Positions 18,295 through 28,591 are shown, numbered from the stretch's first letter. The stretch: 64,000 bases of DNA from MED-G116 sp038147495 (GCA_038147495.1 JAYQTT010000016.1:372001-436000), one strand, 5' to 3'. Notes: generated from the sequence alone by a model not told the origin. Translations and numbers: made by a program.

Positions 18295-19731
18295 ATGTCC
18301 TATCCAGAGTTGAAAATGCTAATTGCTGGTGAGTGGGTGTTGGGCAGTGACGGCACAAGTGAGCCGGTTATCTGTCCGGCTGATGGTACCGAGATCGGCC
18401 AGGTGCCTCATGCCAGTCCGGTAGACCTTGATCGGGCGCTGGAAAGCAGCCTTGACGGGTTCAACCTGTGGCGCAAGATGACCCCGCATAGTCGGCAGGC
18501 CATTCTCGAAAAGGCGGCACGTCTGCTTGAGGACAGGTTTGAGGTTAATTCTGCCAATCTAACGCGCGAAATGGGCAAGCCGCTTGCCGAGGCGAAAATT
18601 GAAATGCAGGTCGCAATTGATCTGCTTCGTTGGTACGCAGAAGAGGCCAAGCGTGTCTATGGGCGGATCATTCCGTCACGATTTCCGGGCATGCAGCATG
18701 AGGCGCGCAAATTGCCAGTTGGGCCAGCGCTTGCCTTTGTGGCATGGAATTTTCCGGCAACAAATGTGATGCGCAAGGTTGCTGGTGCGCTGGCTGCCGG
18801 ATGTTCGATCACGATTAAACCAAGCGAGGAAACGCCGGCTACTGCCATTGCAATTGGTGCGGCACTAGTGGATGCGGGCTTGCCTGCGGGTGTGCTGAAT
18901 ATTGTTTTTGGCGTGCCAGCACAAGTATCAGAACATCTGCTTGGCTCGACGATTCCCCGTAAACTCAGCTTTACCGGCAGCGTGCCTGTGGGCATTCATC
19001 TGCAACAGCTTGCTGCCAAAAATATGATCCGCTGCACGATGGAGCTTGGCGGCCATTCGCCGGTGATGGTGTTCAAAGACGCTGATATTGATGCCGCGGC
19101 GCAGCTTTGCGCGATGGGCAAATTCCGCAATGCGGGTCAGGTTTGTATTTCACCAACCCGCTTTTTCATCGAAGAGCCAGTTCGTGATCAGTTTCTGGCA
19201 GCGTTTAGAAAACATGTCGAGGCGGTCACTACCGGCAATGGCCTTGATGCGGGTGTTACAATGGGCCCGCTTGTTGCCGAACGCCGGATTGACATCATGG
19301 ATGGTTTTGTTGCGGATGCTCTTCAAAAGGGCGCCGAGCTGTTGGTTGGGGGTGGCCGGATTCAAAGCCCGGGGTCATTTTATCAGCCAACCCTGTTAAG
19401 CGATGTTCCCGATACCGCGCGCATCATGACCGAAGAGCCGTTTGGCCCAATTGCGCCGACCGCAGTTTTTGCAAATATCGACGAGGTGATCGCGCGGGCA
19501 AACAGCCTGCCATTCGGTCTTGCGGCCTATGCTTTTACCAATAGCGCCAAAACCGTTGGCATTTTAAAAACCGAGATTGAAACTGGTATGCTTGCAGTAA
19601 ACTCGCTTCATGTTCATTCGGTGGAAACGCCGTTTGGCGGGCTGAAATTCAGCGGCTATGGCCATGAAGGCGGCAGTGAGGGGCTCGACGCATTTCTGGC
19701 AACCCGTTATTCGAGCGAGATTTATACTTAA
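18295..19731 (+). CDS. NAD(P)-dependent aldehyde dehydrogenase (succinate-semialdehyde dehydrogenase-like)
   Basis: A 478-residue aldehyde dehydrogenase. The catalytic Cys is C284 (AGQVCISPTRF), the general base E250 (MELGGHSP), and the cofactor contacts are AWNFPA (150-155) and KPSEETP (175-181). It is closest in pattern to succinate-semialdehyde and related short-acid aldehyde dehydrogenases. The ATG at 18295 is preferred over 18247 because GGAG lies 9 bases upstream and SYPELKMLIAGEW is the usual family opening. It precedes the DMGDH-like gene by 96 bases and could handle an aldehyde from that block, but direct linkage is not shown. Confidence 0.87.
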   Translation: MSYPELKMLIAGEWVLGSDGTSEPVICPADGTEIGQVPHASPVDLDRALESSLDGFNLWRKMTPHSRQAILEKAARLLEDRFEVNSANLTREMGKPLAEAKIEMQVAIDLLRWYAEEAKRVYGRIIPSRFPGMQHEARKLPVGPALAFVAWNFPATNVMRKVAGALAAGCSITIKPSEETPATAIAIGAALVDAGLPAGVLNIVFGVPAQVSEHLLGSTIPRKLSFTGSVPVGIHLQQLAAKNMIRCTMELGGHSPVMVFKDADIDAAAQLCAMGKFRNAGQVCISPTRFFIEEPVRDQFLAAFRKHVEAVTTGNGLDAGVTMGPLVAERRIDIMDGFVADALQKGAELLVGGGRIQSPGSFYQPTLLSDVPDTARIMTEEPFGPIAPTAVFANIDEVIARANSLPFGLAAYAFTNSAKTVGILKTEIETGMLAVNSLHVHSVETPFGGLKFSGYGHEGGSEGLDAFLATRYSSEIYT

Positions 19732-19827
19732 ACATTGCAAGCTTGACGCCATGTTTACTTTGCTTTTACCAAATAGGAGTTAGGGTTTTAGCCAGCCGGA
19801 TTTGCGTGTTGATCAAGGAGGTGCGTA

Positions 19828-22291
19828 ATGCCCGAAATCGGCAACGTAGAAACAGGCACGACAAAGCCGCTTCCCAGCCATGCCAAAGTGGTGGTTATTG
19901 GCGGCGGGGTCGTTGGCTGCTCGATCCTGTTCCATCTTGCGAAATTTGGCTGGAAGGATGTCGTGCTTCTCGAGCGCGACGAGCTTACCTCTGGATCAAG
20001 CTGGCACGCCGCGGGGCAGATTCATACGATCAGTTCGGATCCGAATATCAGCCGGTTACAAAGCTATACGATCAATCTTTATAAAGAAATCGAGGCGACA
20101 TCTGGCCATTCAGTTGGGCTGCATATCACGGGCGGATTTTATGCTGCATCGACCAAGGAATGGTATGACTACCTAAAGCGCGAGCGCTCAAAGGCGCGCT
20201 ATATGGGGCTTCATCAGGAATTTATCAGCCCGCAGGAACTCGGCGAACGGCACCCGCTAATTGACCCTAAACATTATTATGCTGCCTTATGGGATGATCA
20301 GGACGGGGATCTTGATCCATCGGGTGCGACCTACGCATTCGCCAAAGCGGCGCGCGTTCATGGCGCCGAATATTTCACCCATACGCCGGTTACTGCCCTT
20401 GCCCAGCGCCCCGACGGCAGCTGGGATGTAACCACAGCCAAGGGCAAGATCAATGCTGAACAAATTGTCAATTGCGGCGGGTTATGGGCGCGTGAGGTTG
20501 GCCATATGGCCGGATTGCATTTGCCGGTTCAGCCGATGGAACATCATTATCTGATTACCGAGGATATTGATGAAATTGTGAAACGGATGGCACCGGGCGG
20601 TGCTGGACGCCTGCCTGCTGGCATTGATTATGAGGCGAATATCTATTTCCGGCAGGAACGTCAGGGAATGCTTCTTGGGACTTATGAGCCGCAATCGACA
20701 CCGTGGAAAATTGATGGCACGCCGTGGATTTTGGGCATGAATTATTAAATCCTGATCTTGACCGCATTGCCGACCGGCTGGAAATGTCGTTCGAGCGTAT
20801 CCCGGCCATTGGCGCGGCCGGTATCAAAAATATTATCAATGGCCCCTTTACGTTTGGCCCGGATGGTAACCCGATGATCGGGCCAGTTCCCGGCATGAAG
20901 AATTACTGGGTTGCGGTTGGTGTGATGGCGGGCTTTTGCCAGGGTGGCGGCGTCGGGCTGACAATGGCTGAATGGATGATTGATGGTGAACCGTCAATTG
21001 ATGTCTGGGCGATGGATGTTGCCCGATTTGGCGAATTTGCCACGCCTGACTGGGGTACAGAAAAATCTGCCGAAAATTATGAACGGCGTTTTGTTATGAC
21101 CTTCCCGAACGAAACCCTGCCCAAAGGCCGGTTGCAAAAACCACTGCGCTTTATGACCGGCTTGTGGCAAAGGGGGCGCGCATGGGGCAGGGATTTGGGC
21201 TTGAGCATGCGCTATGGTTCGCCGATGGGCCAGATGATGCCTATGAGACGCCCAGCTTTGAGCGCAACCGGTCGCATGATTATGTTGGCCGCGAGATCAA
21301 AGCGGTGCAGCAAGCCGTAGGTGGGATCGAAATTGCCAATTTCTCGAAACATGAATTCAAAGGTGCCGGTGCGCGGGCCTATCTCGACCATATGCTGGCA
21401 GGATGTGTGCCGGCGCCGGGCCGGCTGGCTTTGACCCCGATGCTGACGCCAAAGGGCAAGCTATATGGTGATCTGACGGTGGCGTGTCTTGGTGAAGATC
21501 ATTTCATGCTATTCGGATCTGGCGCAATGCAGCAGGCGCATCGGCGCTGGTTCGAGGCGCATCTTACCGGTGATGTCAGCTATCGCAATGTCTCGGATGA
21601 CTGGCATGGCATCGCGCTATCAGGGCCCAAGTCACGCCAGCTGCTGGCGCGAATAACCCGCGATGATGTCAGTGCGGACGCGCTGAAATTTCGCGATTTG
21701 CGACGCTGTTTTGTTGGCGGTGTTCCGGTGATTTTGAACCGGATTAGTTTTTCTGGTGAATTGGGATTCGAGATATATTGCCATCCGCAATATCTGCTTA
21801 GGCTTGCCGAATCTATCGAGACAGCAGGTGCTGATCTTGGCTATCGCTGGTATGGTGCGCGCGCCCTGTTATCGATGCGTCTGGAAAAGGGCTGGGGCGT
21901 CTGGACGCTGGAATATCGCCCCGATTTTAACGCGGTTGAGGCCGGTATGGATGGCTTTATCAACTGGAATAAAGATTTTGTTGGCAAGGCAGCGACCCGA
22001 GACGCTCTGCAGCAAGGGCCGGATCAACGGCTTGTCACGATGCTGCTGGATGTCGATAATATCGACGTGTCAAATGATGAGGCAATCCTGCAAGACGGGC
22101 AAGCGGTTGGCTATGTGTCATCGGGAGGTTACGCGCACCGGATCGGTCACTCAATGGCGATGGGATATGTCAAAACGCCTTATGCCAAAGCGGGCACGAA
22201 ATTACAGGTAGAGATTCTGGGCACGCTATATGATGCCGAAATTCTGGGCGCGCCTGCTTATGATCCAAATGGCGCCCATATGCGCAGCTAG
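19828..22291 (+). pseudogene. Dimethylglycine/sarcosine dehydrogenase-like flavoprotein with GcvT domain, two frame breaks
   Basis: Three overlapping frames (19828-20748, 20724-21320, 21164-22291) together spell one protein of about 820 residues, the usual length of DMGDH-family enzymes that demethylate N-methylglycines and pass the carbon to tetrahydrofolate. The FAD domain has VVVIGGGVVGCSILF and SSWHAAGQIH, where the His is the family's covalent flavin site. The C-terminal GcvT domain runs from about 21300 (ANFSKHEFKG, LTPMLTPKGKLYGDLTV). Adding one G at 20726 restores TPWDFGHELL; adding one C near 21127 restores the path into KTTALYDRLVAKGA. Creatinase nearby would supply sarcosine. Whether this copy is active depends on the two breaks being errors. 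Confidence 0.82.
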
Positions 22292-22315
22292 GCGGCAGGC
22301 CGGGATAATCCGGTG

Positions 22316-22780
22316 CTAGCTTGCGCTGTCAATTTCCACCTCACCAATCATGGCTTTTTCGAATTTCTCGAAAAACATCTTGGACAGTTTTTTTGCCGTG
22401 CTGGTGATCAGCCGGCTGCCAAGCTGGGCAATCTTGCCGCCGGTTTCGGCGGTTGCGGTATAATGCAGAATTGTCGTGTCACCATCTTCGGTTAATGTCA
22501 CATCAGCGCCGCCCTTGGCAAATCCGGCAAGACCGCCTTCGCCCTCGCCAGACAGGCTAAACCCGTCCGGTGCCTTTGATTGGTCAAGCGTAACAAAGCC
22601 ATTGAATTTGGCCTTAACGGGCCCGATTTTCAGCACAACTTTGGCAACCAGTTTGGTGTCGGACTCGCGTTCAAGCGATTCGCAACCCGGAATGCAGGCC
22701 TTTAGGATCTCAATATCATTCAACGCTTCATAGACCGCGGCACGGGTGGCAGGGATCGTGATTTCGTCGGCAATTTCCAT
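22316..22780 (-). CDS. CoxG-like SRPBCC family protein
   Basis: A 154-residue START/SRPBCC-fold protein resembling CoxG (CO dehydrogenase subunit G): MEIADEITIPATRAAVYEAL, the CIPGCESL turn (about 33-40) and TAETGGKIAQLGSRLI. In carboxydotrophs CoxG anchors CO dehydrogenase to the membrane, but no coxMSL genes are here; most CoxG-like proteins have unknown roles. The start at 22780 is chosen because GAGGA precedes it and the family begins there. It is convergent with the DMGDH-like gene and lies downstream of creatinase on the same strand (166-base gap). Confidence 0.8.
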   Translation of the reverse strand: MEIADEITIPATRAAVYEALNDIEILKACIPGCESLERESDTKLVAKVVLKIGPVKAKFNGFVTLDQSKAPDGFSLSGEGEGGLAGFAKGGADVTLTEDGDTTILHYTATAETGGKIAQLGSRLITSTAKKLSKMFFEKFEKAMIGEVEIDSAS

Positions 22781-22946
22781 AATGGCAAATTCCTCGCGGC
22801 TAGCAGCAATCTTTTTGCGGTGGTAATCTCTCAAAAAATTTATAGGACGACTGGCGGCCGACTTGCAACGGCAAAGGTGATGCCAAGCCATGGAATGCAG
22901 GCTTGGCATCTGTCAATTTGGCCAATTCTGTTGGGGCCCGTCTGGC

Positions 22947-24155
22947 TTAGCCAACGATGTTGAAGTCCGGCCCATAGGGGTAATGGGTGATATTTTCATG
23001 GCCATCATCGGTGATGATCAGAATATCATGCTCACGGTACCCGCCAGCACCCGGCGTGCCATGCGGAATGGTCAGCATCGGTTCCATCGACACCACCATG
23101 CCCGGTCTCAGCACAGTATCAACATCTTCGCGCAGTTCCAGCCCGGCTTCGCGGCCGTAATAATGCGACAGGATGCCGAATGAATGACCATAGCCAAAGC
23201 TGCGATATTGCAGCAGATCGCGCTCTTGCAGAAAGGCGTTGATCTTTTGGGTAACCGTGCTGCAGCTCATGCCGGGTTGCAGCAGGCTCATGCCATATTC
23301 ATGTGCGGCAATATTGGCGTTCCAGATTTGAAGGCTGGCCGCATCTGCCTCTTTTAAAAACATCGTTCGTTCAAGTGCGGTATAGTAGCCGGAAATCATC
23401 GGAAAGCTGTTGAGCGATAGAATATCGCCGGGTTGCAAGGCTCGGCTGGTAACCGGATTATGGGCCCCATCGGTATTGAGACCGGATTGAAACCAGACCC
23501 ATGTATCGCGATATTCGGCATCGGGAAAGGCTGCGGCAATCGCAATTTCCATGGCATCACGGCCAGCCATAGCAATGTCAATTTCACGTGCGCCTTCTTT
23601 TACCGCATCATGGATAGCATAGCCGCCAATATCGGCAATCTTGGCAGCGGCTTTGATCAGTGCCAGTTCTGCCGCTGATTTATGCATCCGCTGCTGCATC
23701 ACGTCATGTGACAGATTGATCATGCTGGAAGGCGATAGAAATGTCTTTAGCTTGTCATTCTGATCAAGGGTGAGATGATCTGCCTCATAGCCGATAGCAC
23801 AGTTCTGGCCGGTCATTGATCCAACTGCACGCCAAAAATTATCGCGTTTCCAGTCGGTGTAGGTGATGTTATCGCCAAAGCATCGCCGCCATGGCTGGCC
23901 GCCATCAATGCCTGCAGAAATTGTGGCATGATCATTGGCTGTGACGACCAGCCCGTAAGGCCGGCCAAAGGCGCAATAAAGAAAGCCGGAATAATAGGCG
24001 ATCGAGTGCATTGAGGTAAAAACGGCAGCATCCACATTGGCGGCGGCCATAATCCGGCGCAAACCGGCTATTCGGAATTCATATTCGCTGTTGGAAAATT
24101 GCGCTGTTGCTTTTTCACCGTTATGAAAACGGTAGGTTTCTGGTCGTAAAGTCAT
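22947..24155 (-). CDS. Creatinase (creatine amidinohydrolase)
   Basis: This 402-residue M24-fold enzyme should hydrolyse creatine to sarcosine and urea. It follows the known Pseudomonas creatinase closely along its length. The active-site residues are all present: R65 (FGRPYGL), H232 (TDGAHNPVT), E262 (TALERTMF), R335 (YYGREAGLELRED) and E358 (VSMEPM); the last four carry the same numbers as in the Pseudomonas enzyme. The metal ligands of true M24 peptidases are not expected in this branch. It is divergent from the amidinotransferase gene across 291 bases and near a sarcosine-dehydrogenase-like gene, which supports the function. A related N-amidino amino acid could be the true substrate. Confidence 0.9.
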   Translation of the reverse strand: MTLRPETYRFHNGEKATAQFSNSEYEFRIAGLRRIMAAANVDAAVFTSMHSIAYYSGFLYCAFGRPYGLVVTANDHATISAGIDGGQPWRRCFGDNITYTDWKRDNFWRAVGSMTGQNCAIGYEADHLTLDQNDKLKTFLSPSSMINLSHDVMQQRMHKSAAELALIKAAAKIADIGGYAIHDAVKEGAREIDIAMAGRDAMEIAIAAAFPDAEYRDTWVWFQSGLNTDGAHNPVTSRALQPGDILSLNSFPMISGYYTALERTMFLKEADAASLQIWNANIAAHEYGMSLLQPGMSCSTVTQKINAFLQERDLLQYRSFGYGHSFGILSHYYGREAGLELREDVDTVLRPGMVVSMEPMLTIPHGTPGAGGYREHDILIITDDGHENITHYPYGPDFNIVG

Positions 24156-24446
24156 TTAGACCCTCCATTGACGTGTTCAAAAGAAGGCCCCGGCGTTCAG
24201 GACTTTAATATGCAAGGCGCAACCGCACCCTTTTCGATGCAGCTGGAACGACGCCATCGTTCGTGCCTTCGCTCTATATCAACAGTTGCGATAAAAGAGG
24301 CAAGTCTTTTTTGCCGGATAGGCCAGTGCCAAAGCCGCGTAATATATTGTTTTGGACTGCGGGAAATTGTTGTATGAACGCTGGTGATTTTTTGCGGGTG
24401 ATTTTTTTTAAATCTATGTGATCGCCGTTGCGCCATCGAGGAGAAA

Positions 24447-25562
24447 ATGATGTCAACAATCGTGAATAGCTGGAATGAATGGGATCCGTTGAAACATGTC
24501 ATCGTCGGACGTGCTGATGATTGTCATATCCCGCCAGAAGAGCCAGCCCTCGATGCCAAGGTGCCAGAAGATAGCGACATGCGTGGCCAGTGGGGTCGGC
24601 GTCCGCAGGAAACGATCGACCGCGCCAATGAATTGCTGGATAATTTTGCGGCAATGCTGGCGGCGCGCGGGATCAAGGTTGATCGCCCGACGCCGATTGA
24701 TTTTTCCCAGCCAGCGACCACTCCTGATTTTCATACTGAAAGCCAGTTCGGCTGTATGCCGCCACGCGATGTGCTGCTGACAGTTGGGAACGAAATTCTC
24801 GAAGCGACGATGTCATACCGCTGTCGCTGGTTTGAATATCTTTGTTACCGCCCGCTGATGCAGAAATATTGGAATGAAGATCCAAATTTCCGCCATGAGG
24901 CCGCACCAAAGCCGCGCCTGACTGATGCTGATTACCATCCAGATTATCTGTCAGAGAAAATTGGTGTTGCAAAACGGCTGCAATGGGCCGCCGAGAAATT
25001 CTTTGTAACGACGGAAGAAGAGCCGTTATTTGATGCTGCTGATGTTTTGCGCTTTGGCAAGGACCTTGTTGTCCAGCACGGCTTTACGACAAATTTAAAA
25101 GGCATTGAATGGCTGCGCCGGCATTTTCCTGATCACCGGGTTCATGCGGTTAATTTTCCCGGAGACCCATATCCAATTCATATCGACGCGACATTTACCC
25201 CGCTTCGTCCCGGCCTGATTTTGAACAATCCGCAACGCCGCCTGCCAGAAGAACAGCGCCGGATGTTTCATGATAATGGGTGGGAAATTGTTGATGCGGC
25301 ACAGCCCGCGCATAATGCCCCGCCGGCGCTATGCTATTCGTCGGTTTGGCTTAGCATGAATGTGCTGGTGCTTGATCCGAAAACAGTTTGTGTCGAAAAA
25401 TCCGAGGTCTATCAGGCTGAGCAGATGGACAAGCTCGGGATGAATGTTATCGAGGTTGATTTGCGGGATGCCTATGCCTTTGGTGGCGGTTTGCATTGTT
25501 GTACCGCAGATGTTAACCGTGAAAGTGTGCTGGAGGATTATTTCCCAAAGCTGGCGGGTTAA
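24447..25562 (+). CDS. Glycine amidinotransferase (AGAT/StrB family)
   Basis: A 371-residue amidinotransferase, which moves the amidino group of arginine to an amine. It begins like the AGAT family (NSWNEWDPLKHVIVGRA) and keeps the catalytic set: FDAAD (195-199), H245 (IHIDATF) and C351 (GGGLHCCTADV), the Cys that forms the amidino-enzyme. Two ATGs lie in tandem; the second (24450) has the better spacing from GAGGAG. The DegT aminotransferase follows after 36 bases, probably in one operon. With glycine as acceptor the product would be guanidinoacetate; with an amino sugar or cyclitol it would be a StrB-like reaction. Sequence alone leans to AGAT. Confidence 0.88.
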   Translation: MMSTIVNSWNEWDPLKHVIVGRADDCHIPPEEPALDAKVPEDSDMRGQWGRRPQETIDRANELLDNFAAMLAARGIKVDRPTPIDFSQPATTPDFHTESQFGCMPPRDVLLTVGNEILEATMSYRCRWFEYLCYRPLMQKYWNEDPNFRHEAAPKPRLTDADYHPDYLSEKIGVAKRLQWAAEKFFVTTEEEPLFDAADVLRFGKDLVVQHGFTTNLKGIEWLRRHFPDHRVHAVNFPGDPYPIHIDATFTPLRPGLILNNPQRRLPEEQRRMFHDNGWEIVDAAQPAHNAPPALCYSSVWLSMNVLVLDPKTVCVEKSEVYQAEQMDKLGMNVIEVDLRDAYAFGGGLHCCTADVNRESVLEDYFPKLAG

Positions 25563-25598
25563 AGCAACCTCCGCCATTGATAAAAGAGGTAAAGGCCA

Positions 25599-26800
25599 AT
25601 GACGCAAACGGTGTTTCGCAAACCATTTACCCAGCAAGAGGGAATCCCCGAAGCCGGCATCAAACGTGCGGTCGAAATTATGCAAACCGGCCGGTTGCAC
25701 CGGTATAATCTACTGCCCGATGAAGTTGGCGACGTCGCTGCCTTGGAAATGGAATATGCGAAATGGCAGGGGGCGGCGTATTGCGTTGCCTGCACTTCGG
25801 GGGGCTATGCTATTCAGCTTGGCTTGCGAATTTGCGGGGTTAAACCTGGCGATAAAGTGCTGGCGAATGCCTATACTCTGGCCCCGGTTCCAGGTGCTAT
25901 TCATAATGTTGGCGCTGTGCCAGTTCTAGTCGATATTGATGAGAATTATCATATTGATTGTGATGATCTGGATGTAAAGGCCGCGGCCAGCGGTGCCAAA
26001 CATCTGCTCTTATCATATATGCGGGGTCATATTCCCGATATGGACAGGGTGCTGGCGGTATGTGCCAAGCATGATATCAGCCTCATTGAAGATTGTGCCC
26101 ACACAATGGGAGCAAAATGGCGCGGTATCCGCTCGGGCAATTTCGGTAAGGTGGCGGCATTTTCAACCCAGACCTATAAACATATGAATTCGGGCGAGGG
26201 TGGTTTTTTGACCACTAATGATGCCGAACTGGCGGCGGTTGCGGTGGTGTCGTCCGGTTCTTATATGCTCTATGGTCGTCATGGCGCGATACCGGCCGAA
26301 GAAATATTTCAAAAGTGCGGCTTCATGCGCCTAATTATTCGGGACGGATGGATCATTTGCGTGCGGCGATGTTACGCGCGCAACTGCCGATGCTTGAAGA
26401 TAATTTGGCGCGCTGGAACCAGCTTTATGATCGGCTTCATGGGCATCTATCGGCAATGGACGGGGTGATTATTCCGCCGCGCAAACAAGAAGAGTTTTAT
26501 GTTGGCTCGTCAATCCAATTCCGTGCTGATGCGGTGGCAGCGTCCGCGGTTCCCGATTTTGTTGCGGCCTGTGCCAAACGTGGGGTTGAGCTGAAATGGT
26601 TTGGTGATGCTGAGCCAAAGGCCTTTACCAGCCGCTATGATAGCTGGCGTTATATTGATGATATCCCGGTTTTGCCAACGACGTTGCGGGTGCTGGAAAA
26701 AACCCTTGATATGCGTGTACCGCTGACTTTCACAATTGATGATTGCGACGTGATCGCCGAGATTATCGCCGAAGAAATCAGGCCGTTTTTAACAAATTAA
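25599..26800 (+). pseudogene. DegT/DnrJ/EryC1/StrS family PLP aminotransferase, one frame break
   Basis: Two frames (25599-26468 and 26315-26800) join into one protein of about 400 residues. The PLP-dependent fold is clear: CVACTSGGYAIQLGL, LIEDCAHTMGAKWRG (Asp contacts the cofactor) and TQTYKHMNSGEGGFL, whose Lys would hold PLP. The break falls at the A-run 26311-26314: one more A gives QKVRLHAPNYSGRMDHLR, a normal continuation. DegT enzymes transaminate keto sugars or keto-cyclitols. In streptomycin-type pathways such an enzyme makes the amine that a StrB-type amidinotransferase then amidinates, and exactly those two families are adjacent here. Acceptor unknown. Confidence 0.8.
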
Positions 26801-26818
26801 TCGGGGCGTTGTCCGGTA

Positions 26819-26857
26819 AAAATGGGCCACAGCATCGCCGCGGCCCATTTTGTTTTT
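26819..26857. terminator. Bidirectional Rho-independent terminator
   Basis: AAAATGGGCC (26819-26828) pairs perfectly with GGCCCATTTT (26842-26851) around a 13-base loop, followed by GTTTTT. It sits between the convergent aminotransferase and sulfhydrylase genes; the A-run on the other side makes it work both ways. Confidence 0.85.
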
Positions 26858-26871
26858 CTGGGTAAAACCGG

Positions 26872-28179
26872 CTAGCTGTTAGCGGCGGCAAGTGCCTGTT
26901 CGATATCAGCGATGATGTCGTCAAAATGCTCAATCCCGACCGCAAGCCTGACATAGCCCGGTGTCACCCCGGTCTTTAACTGATCGTCGGCGGAAAGCTG
27001 TGAATGGGTTGTCGATGCCGGATGAATGGCAAGGGTGCGCGCATCACCGATATTGGCAACATGATAGATCATCTTCAGATTATCAATGAACTTGCGGCCA
27101 GCTGCCTCGCCGCCCTTAAGCTCGATCCCAACGATCGGCCCGTAACCACGGTTTAGATATTTGTCGGCCTTGGCCTTTTGTGCGCCTTCAAACAGGCTTG
27201 GGTAAATTACCGACAGGATCGCCTCATGCTTAACCAGATGTTCGGCAACGCGTTGCGCATTGTCCTGATGAACGCGGAACCGCAATGGCAGTGTTTCCAG
27301 ACCTTGAATTAACTGGAACGAATTGGTTGGTGAAATCGCTGCTCCAAGGTCGCGCAGCATCACAACGCGGGCACGAATAGCAAAGGCGATTGGTGCGCCT
27401 AATGCTTCGGGAACAAGGCTGCCCCAAACCGCGCCGTGATAGCTTGGGTCTGGTGTATTGAATAGCGGATGCCGGTCCGGATTCCGGGTCCAGTCGAAAT
27501 TGCCGCTATCAATAATGATGCCGCCAATTGAGGTACCATGGCCGCCAATATATTTGGTCAGCGAGTGCACAACGACGCTGGCACCATGGTCGATTGGGCG
27601 GCAGGTAATTGGCGCGGCGGTATTATCCACAATAAGCGGGATATCAAGGCTCTTGCCAATTTCGGCAACCTCGGCAATCGGAAAAACATTCAGCTTTGGA
27701 TTGGGCAGGGTCTCGGCGAAATAAGCGCGGGTTTTCTCGTCGGTTAGTTCACGAAAACTTTCCGGATTATCCGCATCGGCAAAGCGTACCTCAATGCCAA
27801 GCTGTTTGAACGTGTTGGCAAAAAGGTTCCAAGTGCCGCCATAAAGATGCGGCGACGAAACAATGTTATCGCCTGCACTACATAGGTTTTGAATGCTAAG
27901 CGCGACGGCCGATGATCCGGATGCAACCGCCAGCGCAACCATACCCCCCTCAAGCGCGGCAACCCGTTCTTCCAGCACTGCATTGGTCGGGTTCATGATC
28001 CGCGTATAGATATTTCCAAGCTCGCGAAGACCAAATAAATTGCCAGCATGTTCGGTGCTGTCAAACTGATAGCTGGTAGTTTGATAGATCGGTACTGCAA
28101 CTGCGTTCGTCGCGCTGTCACGGCGATAGTTACCGGCGTGAAGCACCAATGTTTCGGGATTTTGAAAAGTTGCTGACAT
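26872..28179 (-). CDS. metY: O-acetylhomoserine sulfhydrylase (Cys/Met metabolism PLP enzyme)
   Basis: A 435-residue PLP enzyme that makes homocysteine from O-acetylhomoserine and sulfide (or methionine from methanethiol). ETLVLHAGNYRRDSATNA and VPIYQTTSYQFDS open the protein as in MetY; the PLP lysine lies in VVHSLTKYIGGHGTSIGG, and the extra FNTPDPSYHGAVW segment distinguishes MetY from cystathionine gamma-synthase. The GAGG site 9 bases before ATG fixes the start. A 412-base leader lies upstream. In a marine setting it could also assimilate methanethiol, but that is speculation. metF and metR are 25 kb away. Confidence 0.9.
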   Translation of the reverse strand: MSATFQNPETLVLHAGNYRRDSATNAVAVPIYQTTSYQFDSTEHAGNLFGLRELGNIYTRIMNPTNAVLEERVAALEGGMVALAVASGSSAVALSIQNLCSAGDNIVSSPHLYGGTWNLFANTFKQLGIEVRFADADNPESFRELTDEKTRAYFAETLPNPKLNVFPIAEVAEIGKSLDIPLIVDNTAAPITCRPIDHGASVVVHSLTKYIGGHGTSIGGIIIDSGNFDWTRNPDRHPLFNTPDPSYHGAVWGSLVPEALGAPIAFAIRARVVMLRDLGAAISPTNSFQLIQGLETLPLRFRVHQDNAQRVAEHLVKHEAILSVIYPSLFEGAQKAKADKYLNRGYGPIVGIELKGGEAAGRKFIDNLKMIYHVANIGDARTLAIHPASTTHSQLSADDQLKTGVTPGYVRLAVGIEHFDDIIADIEQALAAANS

Positions 28180-28591
28180 AGTTTCTGCCTCGTCTTGAAT
28201 GCATGAATTGAAGATTGCAAAGATATAGAAAAATTTGCTTTGGCCAGCGAAAAAAATGAAGGCAGTTAAAAAAAATTTCCAAACTACGGTATATAATGCA
28301 AAACCTTCTATTTTTGGATCCGGATTGAGTAATTTATAGCGTCATCCTATCGACCGCGTGACTGGCCAACGTGAACGCCTCGACAAGGCCGCGTGATTTT
28401 CAGAGGATGCCGGTCATGTGATTGTTGATTGCGCATCGCTTTTTTGCTGATCATGGTGCGGTGTCATGCTAACAATATCCGCCTAATATTTACCGTTGGA
28501 AGCGATCGCCGCGGTTCACCAGTCTCTGCCATATAGATCTAACCATGGCAGCTTGTCAGAATTTTAATTTGCAGATTTTACGGGGACATAA
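28180..28591. other. Divergent promoter region, no gene seen
   Basis: This 412-base stretch separates the divergent sulfhydrylase and dehydrogenase genes. The side next to metY is very AT-rich, with a TATATA-type box near 28290 on the minus strand. I looked for a SAM-II type riboswitch before metY and did not find the expected core. Nothing else recognisable. Confidence 0.4.

Noticed and set aside
28180..28591. Possible SAM-II riboswitch before metY
   Set aside because: Such elements occur before met genes in alphaproteobacteria, but I could not find the conserved pseudoknot core before the metY ribosome site.
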